A DNA stretch of 28,224 nt from Halothece sp964463655 (lineage in GTDB: Bacteria; Cyanobacteriota; Cyanobacteriia; Cyanobacteriales; Rubidibacteraceae): the NCBI GenBank assembly GCA_964463655.1, contig CAYXDG010000044.1:1-28224 (forward strand). The letters are read 5' to 3'. The notes below the pieces were generated by a model. That model saw nothing but the letters and a program-made list of their open reading frames with translations. It was not told the DNA's origin and made no database searches. The translations under genes were made by a program, and so were the position numbers. Positions 15,323 to 22,266 of the stretch are shown here, piece by piece (the first letter of the stretch is position 1; each line of letters begins with the position of its first letter).

Positions 15323-15476
15323 TTATTTGTCATTTGTAAGAGACAGATTCTGATAGCACTTCTAAATCTTATGTAAAAAGTCCCATAATTGGGGGGTTCG
15401 GGAGGCAAGAAAATTTACGAATTTTATGGGATTGCTATACAACACTAAAAATTGTAGAATTGAGGATGAATTAATC

Positions 15477-17219
15477 ATGGTACAAACTGCTACACCCGCA
15501 AAACCTAGAGACGTACAAATTACAGAAATTGAAACAAATACTCAGGTGCTGCGATCGCGCACTTGGGAACAATTAAAATTTGAAGTGGAGTATTCTCGCC
15601 AAAAGGGAACAACCTCTAATTCTTATCTCATTCAAGGGGATAAAATTGCTGTAGTTGATCCCCCGGGACAATCGTTTACAGAGATTTATTTAGAAACATT
15701 AGGACAATATTTAAACTGGCAAGCCTTAGATTATATTATCCTCCAGCACGTTAATCCCAATCGCTTAGCAACCCTAAAGGTTTTAATGGAAAAAGCGCCC
15801 CAAGCGAAAATTGTTTGCTCTAAACCTGCGCTAAATGCGCTCAAAGATACCTTAGAAACTGATCAGATTCAAGTTATCAAAGATCAGGATTCTTTAGATT
15901 TAGGACAAGGACATCAACTGCAATTTTTCAGCGTTCCTACTCCCCGTTGGGTAGATGGTTTATGCACCTATGATCCGCAAACGAAAATTGTTTACACTGA
16001 TAAATTTTTTGGGGCGCACGTTTGTAGTGAATCCATTTTTGATGACAATTGGAAACAATTAGACCAAGACCGTCGGTTCTATTTCGATTGTCTTCATGCA
16101 GCACAAACCAAACAGTTAGAAACCGCTTTAGACAAAATTACTCCTCTTTCCAGTAAGATTTATGCTCCTGCTCATGGCCCCTTAATTAAGTATAGCCTCA
16201 GTCGCTTTCGCTTCGATTATCGCCAGTGGTGTCAGGAACAAACCCAGCAAGAGCTTAAAGTTGCGCTGCTGTACGCCTCTGCTTATGGTAATACAGCTAC
16301 TGTTGCTAATGCGATCGCAGAAGGCTTAATTCAGTCACAAGTGGCGGTAGAATCAATTAACTGTGAACTAGCTTCGACTGAAGAGATTACGGAAGCCATT
16401 CAAACTTGTGACGGATTTATCATCGGTTCACCAACCCTCGGCGGTCACGCCCCCACACAGATTCAAACGGCGTTAGGGATTATCTTGGCAAATGCCACGA
16501 AAACTAAACTAGCGGGGGTTTTTGGGTCTTATGGCTGGAGTGGCGAGGCGATCGATGTCTTAGAAAATAAATTGCGCGATGCACACTATAACATGGGCTT
16601 TGAACCGATTCGCGTCCGTTTTAGTCCCACTGCCGATATTTTAGAACAATGTCAACAGGCGGGAAAAGAATTTACCCAAACCCTGAAAAAGTCCAAAAAA
16701 CTCCGTACCCCTCGTCAAGGGATAACGGAAACGCAGATCGATCGCACAGAACAAGCTGTGGGAAGAATTGTCGGGTCATTGTGTGTTCTGACAAGTTGCA
16801 AGGATAATCAGCATCGCGGTATTTTGGTCTCTTGGGTATCCCAAGCCACGTTTAATCCCCCCGGTTTAATGCTTGCTATTTCTCAAGAACAGCGCGATCG
16901 TTTAATGTCTAATCTTGGCGATCAATTTGTGTTAAATATTCTCAAAGAAGGACGCACGATCCGAAGACACTTTTGTGATCAAATCAGTCATTCTTTTGAT
17001 GCGGTGACAACCAGAGAAGCTGATAACGGTTGCTTAATCATCGAAGAGGGATTAGCTTATTTAGAATGTACTATTCAAAACCGTTTGAACTTTGATGAAA
17101 GTTTGGGCAAAGGAAGCAGCGATCATATCTTACTTTATGCGAGTGTCGATCGCGGTGAACTCTTAGAAAATCAAGGCATTACTGCGATTCAGTATCGCAA
17201 ATCTGGTAGTCATTATTAG
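15477..17219 (+). CDS. flv2: Flavodiiron protein Flv2
   Basis: 580 residues from the ATG at 15477, which has GAGGATG about 10 bases upstream; the longer frame from 15426 adds 17 residues not typical of the family. Domains as in Flv4: metallo-beta-lactamase-like (about 30-255), flavodoxin (ASAYGNTATVANAI), flavin reductase (about 425-580). The diiron site is degenerate: H91-x-N93-x-N95-R96 instead of HxExDH, R157 for His and K176 for Asp; only H91 and the His of APAHGPL remain. Loss of ligands is the mark of the Flv1/Flv2 class, so the protein should be the partner subunit of Flv4 rather than an iron enzyme itself. The C-terminus QYRKSGSHY resembles that of Flv4 (HHRKVGNSY). Confidence 0.92.
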   Translation: MVQTATPAKPRDVQITEIETNTQVLRSRTWEQLKFEVEYSRQKGTTSNSYLIQGDKIAVVDPPGQSFTEIYLETLGQYLNWQALDYIILQHVNPNRLATLKVLMEKAPQAKIVCSKPALNALKDTLETDQIQVIKDQDSLDLGQGHQLQFFSVPTPRWVDGLCTYDPQTKIVYTDKFFGAHVCSESIFDDNWKQLDQDRRFYFDCLHAAQTKQLETALDKITPLSSKIYAPAHGPLIKYSLSRFRFDYRQWCQEQTQQELKVALLYASAYGNTATVANAIAEGLIQSQVAVESINCELASTEEITEAIQTCDGFIIGSPTLGGHAPTQIQTALGIILANATKTKLAGVFGSYGWSGEAIDVLENKLRDAHYNMGFEPIRVRFSPTADILEQCQQAGKEFTQTLKKSKKLRTPRQGITETQIDRTEQAVGRIVGSLCVLTSCKDNQHRGILVSWVSQATFNPPGLMLAISQEQRDRLMSNLGDQFVLNILKEGRTIRRHFCDQISHSFDAVTTREADNGCLIIEEGLAYLECTIQNRLNFDESLGKGSSDHILLYASVDRGELLENQGITAIQYRKSGSHY

Positions 17220-17233
17220 AGAGCATTGATTTT

Positions 17234-17620
17234 TTAATGACATTTGCCATCTAAGTGATCCGCAACCGCTTCATACAACTCTAAAATGTGGTGGTCAGCC
17301 AGGTGATAAAACACTTTCCGACCTCGTTTTTGATATCCCACTAATCCCATCACTCGCAAGTTACGCATTTGATGAGAAACCGCAGATTCACTCATGCTTA
17401 GACCTTGTGCTAAGTCACAAACACACAGTTCCTCTTTTGCTAATAAGGATAAAATCCGTAAACGATTGGGATCGCCTAGAAAGCTAAAAAACTCCGCCAT
17501 CCGTTGTGCTTTTTCTCTCGGAAGCAGTTGTTCGATGTCTGTGGTTGTCAGTTTTTCTGAGGAAAGAGAATGATGCACTTCACAGGAAGGGATTTCTGAG
17601 GAAGGAGACTGAGTATTCAT
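17234..17620 (-). CDS. smtB: ArsR/SmtB family zinc-responsive repressor
   Basis: 128 residues, winged-helix repressor. The recognition part is CDLAQGLSMSESAVSHQMRN. Two metal sites are visible: a C66-V-C68 pair in helix 3 (ELCVCDL) and the helix-5 site D109-x-H111-x10-H122 (DHHILELYEAVADH). In Synechococcus SmtB the last helix-5 ligand is a Glu three residues after the His; here that place is Gly, with Asp124 next to it, so the site may differ slightly. The N-terminal Cys13/His16/His17 may add ligands, as in ZiaR. It is divergent from smtA, which it should repress until zinc (or Cd) binds. The alternative ZiaR/CzrA-type assignment is possible, but the metallothionein next door favours SmtB. 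Confidence 0.88.
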   Translation of the reverse strand: MNTQSPSSEIPSCEVHHSLSSEKLTTTDIEQLLPREKAQRMAEFFSFLGDPNRLRILSLLAKEELCVCDLAQGLSMSESAVSHQMRNLRVMGLVGYQKRGRKVFYHLADHHILELYEAVADHLDGKCH

Positions 17621-17701
17621 GGTTTCGGCAAATTTTTGTAACTATTGTCAAACTTAAGTTGTTCGGAGAATGGCTGAACCATTCACCAAAGACTGTTTTC
17701 A

Positions 17702-17732
17702 TTGTAAGCAAATTTAAGCTAATTTTTATAAT
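17702..17732 (+). promoter_or_regulatory. Candidate smtA promoter
   Basis: TATAAT at 17727-17732 with a weak -35 TTGTAA at 17702-17707 (19-base spacing). The first putative operator begins 4 bases downstream of the -10, so a bound repressor would block transcription start. Confidence 0.5.
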
Positions 17733-17735
17733 ATA

Positions 17736-17749
17736 TGAACAGGTATTCA
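17736..17749. promoter_or_regulatory. SmtB operator candidate 1 (TGAACAGGTATTCA)
   Basis: Matches the SmtB-type half-sites TGAA...TTCA known from the smt operator-promoter and is flanked by ATAT on both sides. It overlaps the expected transcription start. Confidence 0.65.
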
Positions 17750-17767
17750 GATATATTTGTTAGTCTG

Positions 17768-17781
17768 TGAACAGAAGTTCA
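17768..17781. promoter_or_regulatory. SmtB operator candidate 2 (TGAACAGAAGTTCA)
   Basis: 5-bp inverted repeat TGAAC/GTTCA with a 4-base centre, exactly 32 bases (about three helical turns) from operator 1 and just before the smtA ribosome site AAAGGAG. Confidence 0.6.
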
Positions 17782-17801
17782 GATTACAAAGGAGAAAAAA
17801 C

Positions 17802-17972
17802 ATGACTGTCACTGTGGATCCAATGAAATGTGCTTGTGAATCTTGCGTGTGCATCGTGAAAACTGACTCAGCGATCGCCAAGGATGGTAAACTCTACTGT
17901 AGCGAAGCCTGTGCTAATGGTCATCCTGATGGCTCGGGTTGCGGTCATACTGGTTGCGAATGCCATAGCTAG
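17802..17972 (+). CDS. smtA: Bacterial metallothionein SmtA
   Basis: 56 residues from the ATG at 17802, 8 bases after AAAGGAG; the longer frame from 17757 is not needed. Nine cysteines (10, 12, 15, 17, 33, 37, 47, 52, 54) and three histidines (41, 49, 55) match the cluster ligands of Synechococcus SmtA, including CACESCVC, LYCSEACANGH and CGHTGCECH. It sequesters about four zinc ions in one cluster and protects against Zn/Cd excess. The divergent smtB gene and two operator-like palindromes in the 181-base spacer indicate zinc-induced expression. Confidence 0.95.
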   Translation: MTVTVDPMKCACESCVCIVKTDSAIAKDGKLYCSEACANGHPDGSGCGHTGCECHS

Positions 17973-18033
17973 TAAGAATAAAACCGAGAAACAGCGATCG
18001 CGAATCTCTCTAAACAATGTCTCCCAAGCAACT

Positions 18034-18495
18034 TTAATCTATAAAAGAATCTTCTTCTGATTTATTGTCAGTTTCTGGTTCTTTTTGAGAGGATGACCGG
18101 TCGCTGTCTTCTGATTCTGGCTTGTCGTGGGTTACTGTCGGTTGAGGGTTGCGTTGACGAAAGTTTTGCCATAACTTAAGAGGGGAAAGACTTTGTAAGC
18201 GGGTGGCGATCGCCTGAGAAATGTTAGTTTTCTCCGCAGGTGGAGTCAATACACGGCGCAAAATTAAGGTTTGTGTCCCAAACCATAACAATAGAGCCGT
18301 GCTGGCTGTTTGCCCCAATAAAACAGCACCTGTGATCCTTCCCGCACACACCCATAACACGAGACCATAAAAGAATCCTAAGCCACTCCAATAAAAGTCA
18401 CTTTTGCGATGGACTTCTGGAAAAAAGAATGCAGAGAAATACAGGGCAAAACTGCCCAAAGCAACGGCGATCGCGAGTAAATGTGCCAAAAACAT
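18034..18495 (-). CDS. Ycf66 family membrane protein
   Basis: 153 residues from the ATG at 18495, chosen because AGGAGGAGG lies about 8 bases upstream; the longer frame from 18522 would place this ribosome site inside the coding region. There are three hydrophobic segments (LAHLLAIAVALGSFALYFSA, YWSGLGFFYGLVLWVCAG, GAVLLGQTASTALLLWFGTQ), then RRVLTPP and a hydrophilic, acidic, probably disordered tail (PESEDSDRSSSQKEPETDNK). The membrane part resembles Ycf66, a protein of cyanobacteria and some plastids with unknown function. The resemblance is in overall pattern (LYFxxxFxPE, a GLxxG stretch) and is moderately sure. Confidence 0.68.
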   Translation of the reverse strand: MFLAHLLAIAVALGSFALYFSAFFFPEVHRKSDFYWSGLGFFYGLVLWVCAGRITGAVLLGQTASTALLLWFGTQTLILRRVLTPPAEKTNISQAIATRLQSLSPLKLWQNFRQRNPQPTVTHDKPESEDSDRSSSQKEPETDNKSEEDSFID

Positions 18496-18783
18496 GGTTT
18501 TTCCTCCTCCTAATGCCCTCAATTTATCTTATCGGGTTGTCGCCGACTAAAGAGCAACCCAAACTAGGAATTAGTTGCGAGATCAGCGTAACTATTGTTA
18601 CCGAATTTTGGGAGAGGGGTTTGTTATCTTAAATACGATCAGGGTAAGTCTTCAAAGATTGATCAAGGAATTATGCTCAAGTCCGCTTGTCTCCAAAAAC
18701 CATTCCATTTTCAGCCTCAACTCTCAATTCCTCTTGACAATTTTCTCCCATATTAGAACTGATCGCAAATCACGCTTAAGATC
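18496..18783. other. Divergent intergenic region Ycf66 / response regulator
   Basis: About 288 bases. It holds the Ycf66 ribosome site (18503-18511 on the minus strand). TTGACA at about 18734 could be a -35 for the regulator gene, but the best -10 choices (TAGAAC, TATTAG) are badly spaced. No repeat or hairpin stands out. Confidence 0.4.
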
Positions 18784-19530
18784 ATGGGAGCAGATTCTAA
18801 GGTGAAACTTATTTCCATTCATATTCTTGAGGGTAATCCTCATCTGCGATCGCTGTTAGGTTGGCATTTACAACAAGCGGGATTTTCTGTTCGTCAATCG
18901 GGAAGCATTCCACAGGCGAAAACTCTCCTTGATAATGAACAGTTAACCCTCGTCATCCTAGATTCTGATTTACCTGATGGCGACAGCTTAGAATTTTGTT
19001 ACTGGCTACGCCGCTATCAGCAGTCTATCATTTTTATGTTATCCGCACGCCACAATGAAGCGGATATCGTTGCTGGCTTAAAAGCAGGGGCTGATGATTA
19101 TTTAGTCAAGCCTTTTGGAATGCAAGAGTTTATGGCGCGGGTGGAAGCATTATCTCGGAGATTTCGAGCAATGAATGTCCCCTTACTCTTAGATTATGGT
19201 CAATTAAAAATTAATCTGGCGCAACGAAAAGTTTATTTACGGGGAGAAAAAATCGAATTGACTCCACAAGAATTTAGTTTACTGTATGTGTTGGCACAAG
19301 CACAAGGACTGGCTTTATCTCGTTTAGAATTACTCCGTCGTGCTTGGCCAGAGGCGATCGATAATCCCCGCACGATCGATACTCATATTTTATCCTTACG
19401 GAAGAAGTTAGAAAAGAATCCCAAACAACCACAGCTAATTCAAACCATACGTAATGTCGGTTATCGTTTAAATATCGTATTTCTCCAACAGGAAGAAGAA
19501 GCAAATCAGAAATTAATCATTAATAATTAG
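18784..19530 (+). CDS. OmpR/PhoB-type response regulator with an incomplete acidic pocket
   Basis: 248 residues: receiver domain (about 9-125) and winged-helix DNA-binding domain (about 140-235; ELTPQEFSLLYVLAQAQG, NPRTIDTHILSLRKKL, IQTIRNVGYRLN). The phosphoacceptor Asp60 (VILDSDLPDGD), Ser87 (MLSAR) and Lys109 (YLVKPF) are present. The Mg2+ pocket, normally E-D-D, reads ILEGNPH (Glu16-Gly17-Asn18), so two acids are missing and normal phosphorylation is doubtful. In cyanobacteria NblR is a known atypical regulator of this class said to work without phosphorylation; this could be an NblR relative, but I cannot prove it. No sensor kinase lies nearby. Confidence 0.85.
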   Translation: MGADSKVKLISIHILEGNPHLRSLLGWHLQQAGFSVRQSGSIPQAKTLLDNEQLTLVILDSDLPDGDSLEFCYWLRRYQQSIIFMLSARHNEADIVAGLKAGADDYLVKPFGMQEFMARVEALSRRFRAMNVPLLLDYGQLKINLAQRKVYLRGEKIELTPQEFSLLYVLAQAQGLALSRLELLRRAWPEAIDNPRTIDTHILSLRKKLEKNPKQPQLIQTIRNVGYRLNIVFLQQEEEANQKLIINN

Positions 19531-19540
19531 TTCATTGAAT

Positions 19541-19738
19541 CTAACCAATAATTTTATTTTTGAGAAATTGTGGATCAGAAAAAGATAAATCCGTTAATTC
19601 TTGAATTGAAATTGAATCGCCCATTTCCTCTAAAGGAACACCATTGGCTAAATGTGCGCCCACTGGGGCAAAAATATCTCACCCGTGAAATGTGGTGCTA
19701 ACTGTTGCACTACGCCAATATTTTGGATTGTTTTACAT
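19541..19738 (-). pseudogene. 3' remnant of a SAM hydroxide adenosyltransferase gene
   Basis: Read leftwards in one frame from about 19738 to the TAG at 19541-19543, the translation is NNPKYWRSATVSTTFHG, stop, then DIFAPVGAHLANGVPLEEMG, ending ...FLKNKIIG. TFHGRDIFAPVAAHLA is a hallmark of SAM hydroxide adenosyltransferases (DUF62, the chlorinase/fluorinase superfamily), which split S-adenosylmethionine to adenosine and methionine. Here the Arg codon is TGA (19679-19681), a one-base change from CGA, and another in-frame stop (TAA 19733-19735) lies upstream. The N-terminal two thirds of the gene are absent and the DUF4330 gene follows instead. So it is a decayed fragment, with its C-terminus still readable. 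Confidence 0.8.
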
Positions 19739-19779
19739 AACCGCTTTCTGGGCTGAAAATTGTCTTAAAACGCCACTAA

Positions 19780-20307
19780 TTACTCAATCAGACGCACCTC
19801 AACAATGCTTCCCCGAAAGCTATAACTAAATCCCTCTAATTCAACCGTTGTCCCTACTTTCACTTTGTTACTGCCCAAAACAGCCCCATCATCAGTCATT
19901 TTTGCATCACCTGCAAGTGTGATTAGCCAGTTCGTCACAAAGCGTTCTTCAGGACGAGGATCGGGTTTTGCGATCACCGAACCGTCTGGTTGAGGAACAG
20001 CAACGGTTCTCGGAATTTGTTCTGCGCTTTTCACCTCTACTTGACCATGAGGTTGATTGCGAATAATTAATTGAGTGGTTTTTTTCTCTTCTAATTCACT
20101 TTTGAGAGTTTGAGGATTTTCAATTCTTAACCCTTGGATCAAAACATCCATTTCAATGGGTTTTGCGCCGCTGACTTGCGCCACTGACCCTGATGTTCCA
20201 GGAAAAATAAAAATCCCAATAATCACTAATAAAATCACCAGCGCAGCGCCTAAATCGAGAATGCTGATGGTGTTAAAGAGTCGTCCTTTGCTGTCAATGA
20301 GTTTCAT
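19780..20307 (-). CDS. DUF4330 family membrane-anchored protein
   Basis: 175 residues from the ATG at 20307 (MKLIDSKGRLFNTISILDLG), the start that matches the family; the frame extends 7 codons further but without support. One transmembrane segment (LGAALVILLVIIGIFIFPGT, about 19-38) is followed by an extracytoplasmic-looking part of beta character (IEMDVLIQGLRIENPQTLK, VEVKSAEQIPRTVAVPQPDG, KVKVGTTVELEGFSYSFRGS). This is the cyanobacterial DUF4330 pattern; the function is unknown. It lies 142 bases downstream of murE on the same strand, separated by an inverted-repeat element, so cotranscription is uncertain. Confidence 0.75.
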   Translation of the reverse strand: MKLIDSKGRLFNTISILDLGAALVILLVIIGIFIFPGTSGSVAQVSGAKPIEMDVLIQGLRIENPQTLKSELEEKKTTQLIIRNQPHGQVEVKSAEQIPRTVAVPQPDGSVIAKPDPRPEERFVTNWLITLAGDAKMTDDGAVLGSNKVKVGTTVELEGFSYSFRGSIVEVRLIE

Positions 20308-20338
20308 CTTACAGTTAATAATTAACACTTAAGTATTT

Positions 20339-20426
20339 TATAGCAATTCTTGCTTCGGTAATGCACAAAGTTGCTTGCTGAGGGAACGGGAAGTAATGTG
20401 CAGGAGTGAGGGTGGGAGTTGCTATA
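20339..20426. repeat. 88-base element with terminal inverted repeats, possible MITE
   Basis: Ends TATAGCAA (20339-20346) and TTGCTATA (20419-20426) are exact inverted copies; a second nested pair TGCAC/GTGCA lies at 20362-20366 and 20398-20402. It fills most of the space between murE and the DUF4330 gene. No coding capacity. It may be a miniature transposable element or an mRNA structure. Confidence 0.45.
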
Positions 20427-20449
20427 GAATAATCAGTCCTTTTAGATTA

Positions 20450-21943
20450 TCAATGATTCATTCTCTTTTCCAGGGCAATTCTTGCTTGTTCGCGATCGTC
20501 AAAATGAATTTTTTCTGTCCCGATAATCTGATAATCTTCGTGACCTTTCCCTGCGATTAAGACTCCATCTCCTGCTTTAGCCATTGTAATCGCTTTCTCG
20601 ATCGCGATCGCGCGATCGCCTTCCACAACTGCTTTCACTTGATCACTCATTCCTGCTAGAATATCTTCTAAAATTTGCTGGGGTGACTCAGTGCGTGGGT
20701 TATCAGAGGTGACCACAGGAAGATCGGCGAGGTCTTCAGCAATTTTGCCCATAATCGGGCGTTTAGTGCGATCGCGGTCTCCCCCACAGCCAAAGACACA
20801 GATTAGCTTTCCTGAGATAAAGGGACGGGCTGCGTGCAATAAATTCTCTAAACTGTCTGGAGTATGGGCATAGTCAACAATCACGCTAATGTCTTGCTTT
20901 GGATCAATTTCCACCCGTTCCATGCGACCGGGGACACCTGGGAAGTTGGGTAATGACTGCGCGATCGTGTCTAAGTCAACGCCGAGATGTAACACTGCGC
21001 CCACTGCTGCGAGGAGGTTAGACAGATTAAATTCTCCCACTAAAGGCGATCGAAATGCAATGTCTCCTTGAGGCGTTTTCAAAAGTCCATGTACCCCATT
21101 GGCTTCATAAATTAATTTTTCTGTGTGTAAATCAGCATCATTCTCTTCAATGCTGTAAGTCCAGACTTTTTCCTTGGACAGTCCTTGAATCAATCGTTCC
21201 CCATAAGGATCATCCTCGTTAATAATAGCGCGGGTTTTGAGGTATTCTGGCGCAAATAGTAAGGCTTTGGCTTGGAAATAATTTTCCATGGTTTCATGGA
21301 AATCTAGATGATCTTGTGTCAAATTGGTAAACACGGCTACCTGAAACTCACAGCCTTTCACGCGTCCTTGGGCTAAGGCATGGGAACTCACTTCTAGCAC
21401 AGCATATTCATTCCCAGCCGACCGCGCCATTGCCAGTTGCTCTTGTAATTCTACTGCAAAGGGCGTGGTATAGCTTGCAACTTGATTATATCCCTGCCAA
21501 CGGGCATATAATGTGCCAAAAAGTGCTGTTGGACGTTGGGATTGAGAGAGGAAAAATTCAATCAGGTGTGTGGTTGTGGTTTTTCCATTAGTGCCTGTTA
21601 CGCCAACCAAATTCATCTGTTGAGAGGGATAATTATAGAAGGCTGCTGCTAGTTGGGCGCAGACCTCAGTAATATTTTCTACAGGGAAAACAGGGTCATT
21701 TTGGGAGGGAGGATAGCGTTTTGCAGCATCTTGAGTAATGATAGCAGCGATCGCACCTGTTTCCATGGCACTGCGCCAAAAATCACCTCCATCCACCTTT
21801 GTTCCAGGTAAACCGATAAATAGCGTCCCTGCTTGACAGTTTCCAGAATGGGTTGCGATCGCATTAATTGCTTGATTCAGAGAAGGAAACCCTGTAATCT
21901 TAGCCAAAGTAGAAACCTTTGCGAATAACTCCCGCAATTTCAT
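20450..21943 (-). CDS. murE: UDP-N-acetylmuramoyl-L-alanyl-D-glutamate-2,6-diaminopimelate ligase
   Basis: 497 residues, typical length. It adds meso-diaminopimelate to the peptidoglycan stem peptide in the cytosol, using ATP. ATP loop GVTGTNGKTTTTH (about 114-126), central-domain ligands in LEVSSHAL and NLTQDHLDFH, and the DAP-specificity motif DNPRTESP (about 413-420) are all present; a lysine-type enzyme would not have DNPR. The glutamate ligase C-terminal domain ends in GKGHEDYQIIGTEKIHFDDR. The ATG at 21943 gives MKLRELFAKVSTLAK, which fits the family. The upstream side contains a palindromic repeat at 21977-22000, so the promoter must lie within or near it. Confidence 0.96.
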   Translation of the reverse strand: MKLRELFAKVSTLAKITGFPSLNQAINAIATHSGNCQAGTLFIGLPGTKVDGGDFWRSAMETGAIAAIITQDAAKRYPPSQNDPVFPVENITEVCAQLAAAFYNYPSQQMNLVGVTGTNGKTTTTHLIEFFLSQSQRPTALFGTLYARWQGYNQVASYTTPFAVELQEQLAMARSAGNEYAVLEVSSHALAQGRVKGCEFQVAVFTNLTQDHLDFHETMENYFQAKALLFAPEYLKTRAIINEDDPYGERLIQGLSKEKVWTYSIEENDADLHTEKLIYEANGVHGLLKTPQGDIAFRSPLVGEFNLSNLLAAVGAVLHLGVDLDTIAQSLPNFPGVPGRMERVEIDPKQDISVIVDYAHTPDSLENLLHAARPFISGKLICVFGCGGDRDRTKRPIMGKIAEDLADLPVVTSDNPRTESPQQILEDILAGMSDQVKAVVEGDRAIAIEKAITMAKAGDGVLIAGKGHEDYQIIGTEKIHFDDREQARIALEKRMNH

Positions 21944-21976
21944 ATTTTTTCTTCCTCAATATTTTGCTACTTGTCC

Positions 21977-22000
21977 AGAGACGTTCTAGGGAACGTCTCT
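21977..22000. repeat. Interspersed palindrome, GACGTTCC family
   Basis: AGAGACGTTC, TAGG, GAACGTCTCT: 10-bp arms and a 4-base centre, 34 bases upstream of the murE start. Third member of the family with 4285-4312 and 6354-6381. Confidence 0.8.
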
Positions 22001-22026
22001 ACAGGGTTGGTCGTTTGTTATCAAAA

Positions 22027-22250
22027 AATCACGGGTTTAAAACCCCGTCCTTTAGGGCGTTCTGTGTTATAACTTGAAACAGCTAGCTTAAATTGCTGCT
22101 AAAACCAAACAAAAGAGAAACTTTTTGCGGTCGGTGCGCCCGTGAATAAACTGCCCAGTGATGGCGATCTGTCGGGGATTTAACTCTTGCAGTTAAATCT
22201 AGATAAAAGTCTAAATGGGAATCCCCTCGCATTAAGGCAGGGGAGGTTCA
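22027..22250 (+). mobile_element. Internally deleted IS200/IS605-type element (no tnpA or tnpB)
   Basis: The left end shows the subterminal hairpin ACGGGTTTAAAACCCCGT (22031-22048) directly followed by CCTTTAGGGCG. The right end shows GGGAATCCCCTCGC (22217-22230) and a second hairpin CCCCT...AGGGG (22223-22243), then AGGTTCAA. I recall both ends as typical of cyanobacterial IS200/IS605 elements: 'GGTTTNAAACCCCGTCCTTTAGGGCGG' on the left and 'GGAATCCCCTCG..GAGGGGAGG' on the right. Only about 220 bases separate them, with no transposase frame. A further perfect 9-bp hairpin, GATTTAACT/AGTTAAATC, sits at 22177-22199. The right half could be the scaffold of a former TnpB guide (omega) RNA. Boundaries are approximate. 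Confidence 0.65.
22177..22199. repeat. Hairpin GATTTAACT-CTTGC-AGTTAAATC
   Basis: Perfect 9-bp stem and 5-base loop inside the IS605-like remnant, flanked by GGGG (22173-22176) and by CCCC (22223-22226), which could pair to form a larger multi-stem fold. Confidence 0.7.
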
Positions 22251-22266
22251 ATTGATAACGTAATGA

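Noticed and set aside
15426..15476. Longer start for flv2 adding 17 residues
   Set aside because: The ATG at 15477 has a GAGG ribosome site and gives the usual N-terminus; the extra residues lie in an inverted repeat CCCATAA/TTATGGG (15382-15388 and 15424-15430).
17506..17801. Plus-strand open frame through the smtB 5' part and the smt spacer
   Set aside because: It covers the divergent promoter and operators and has no family features.
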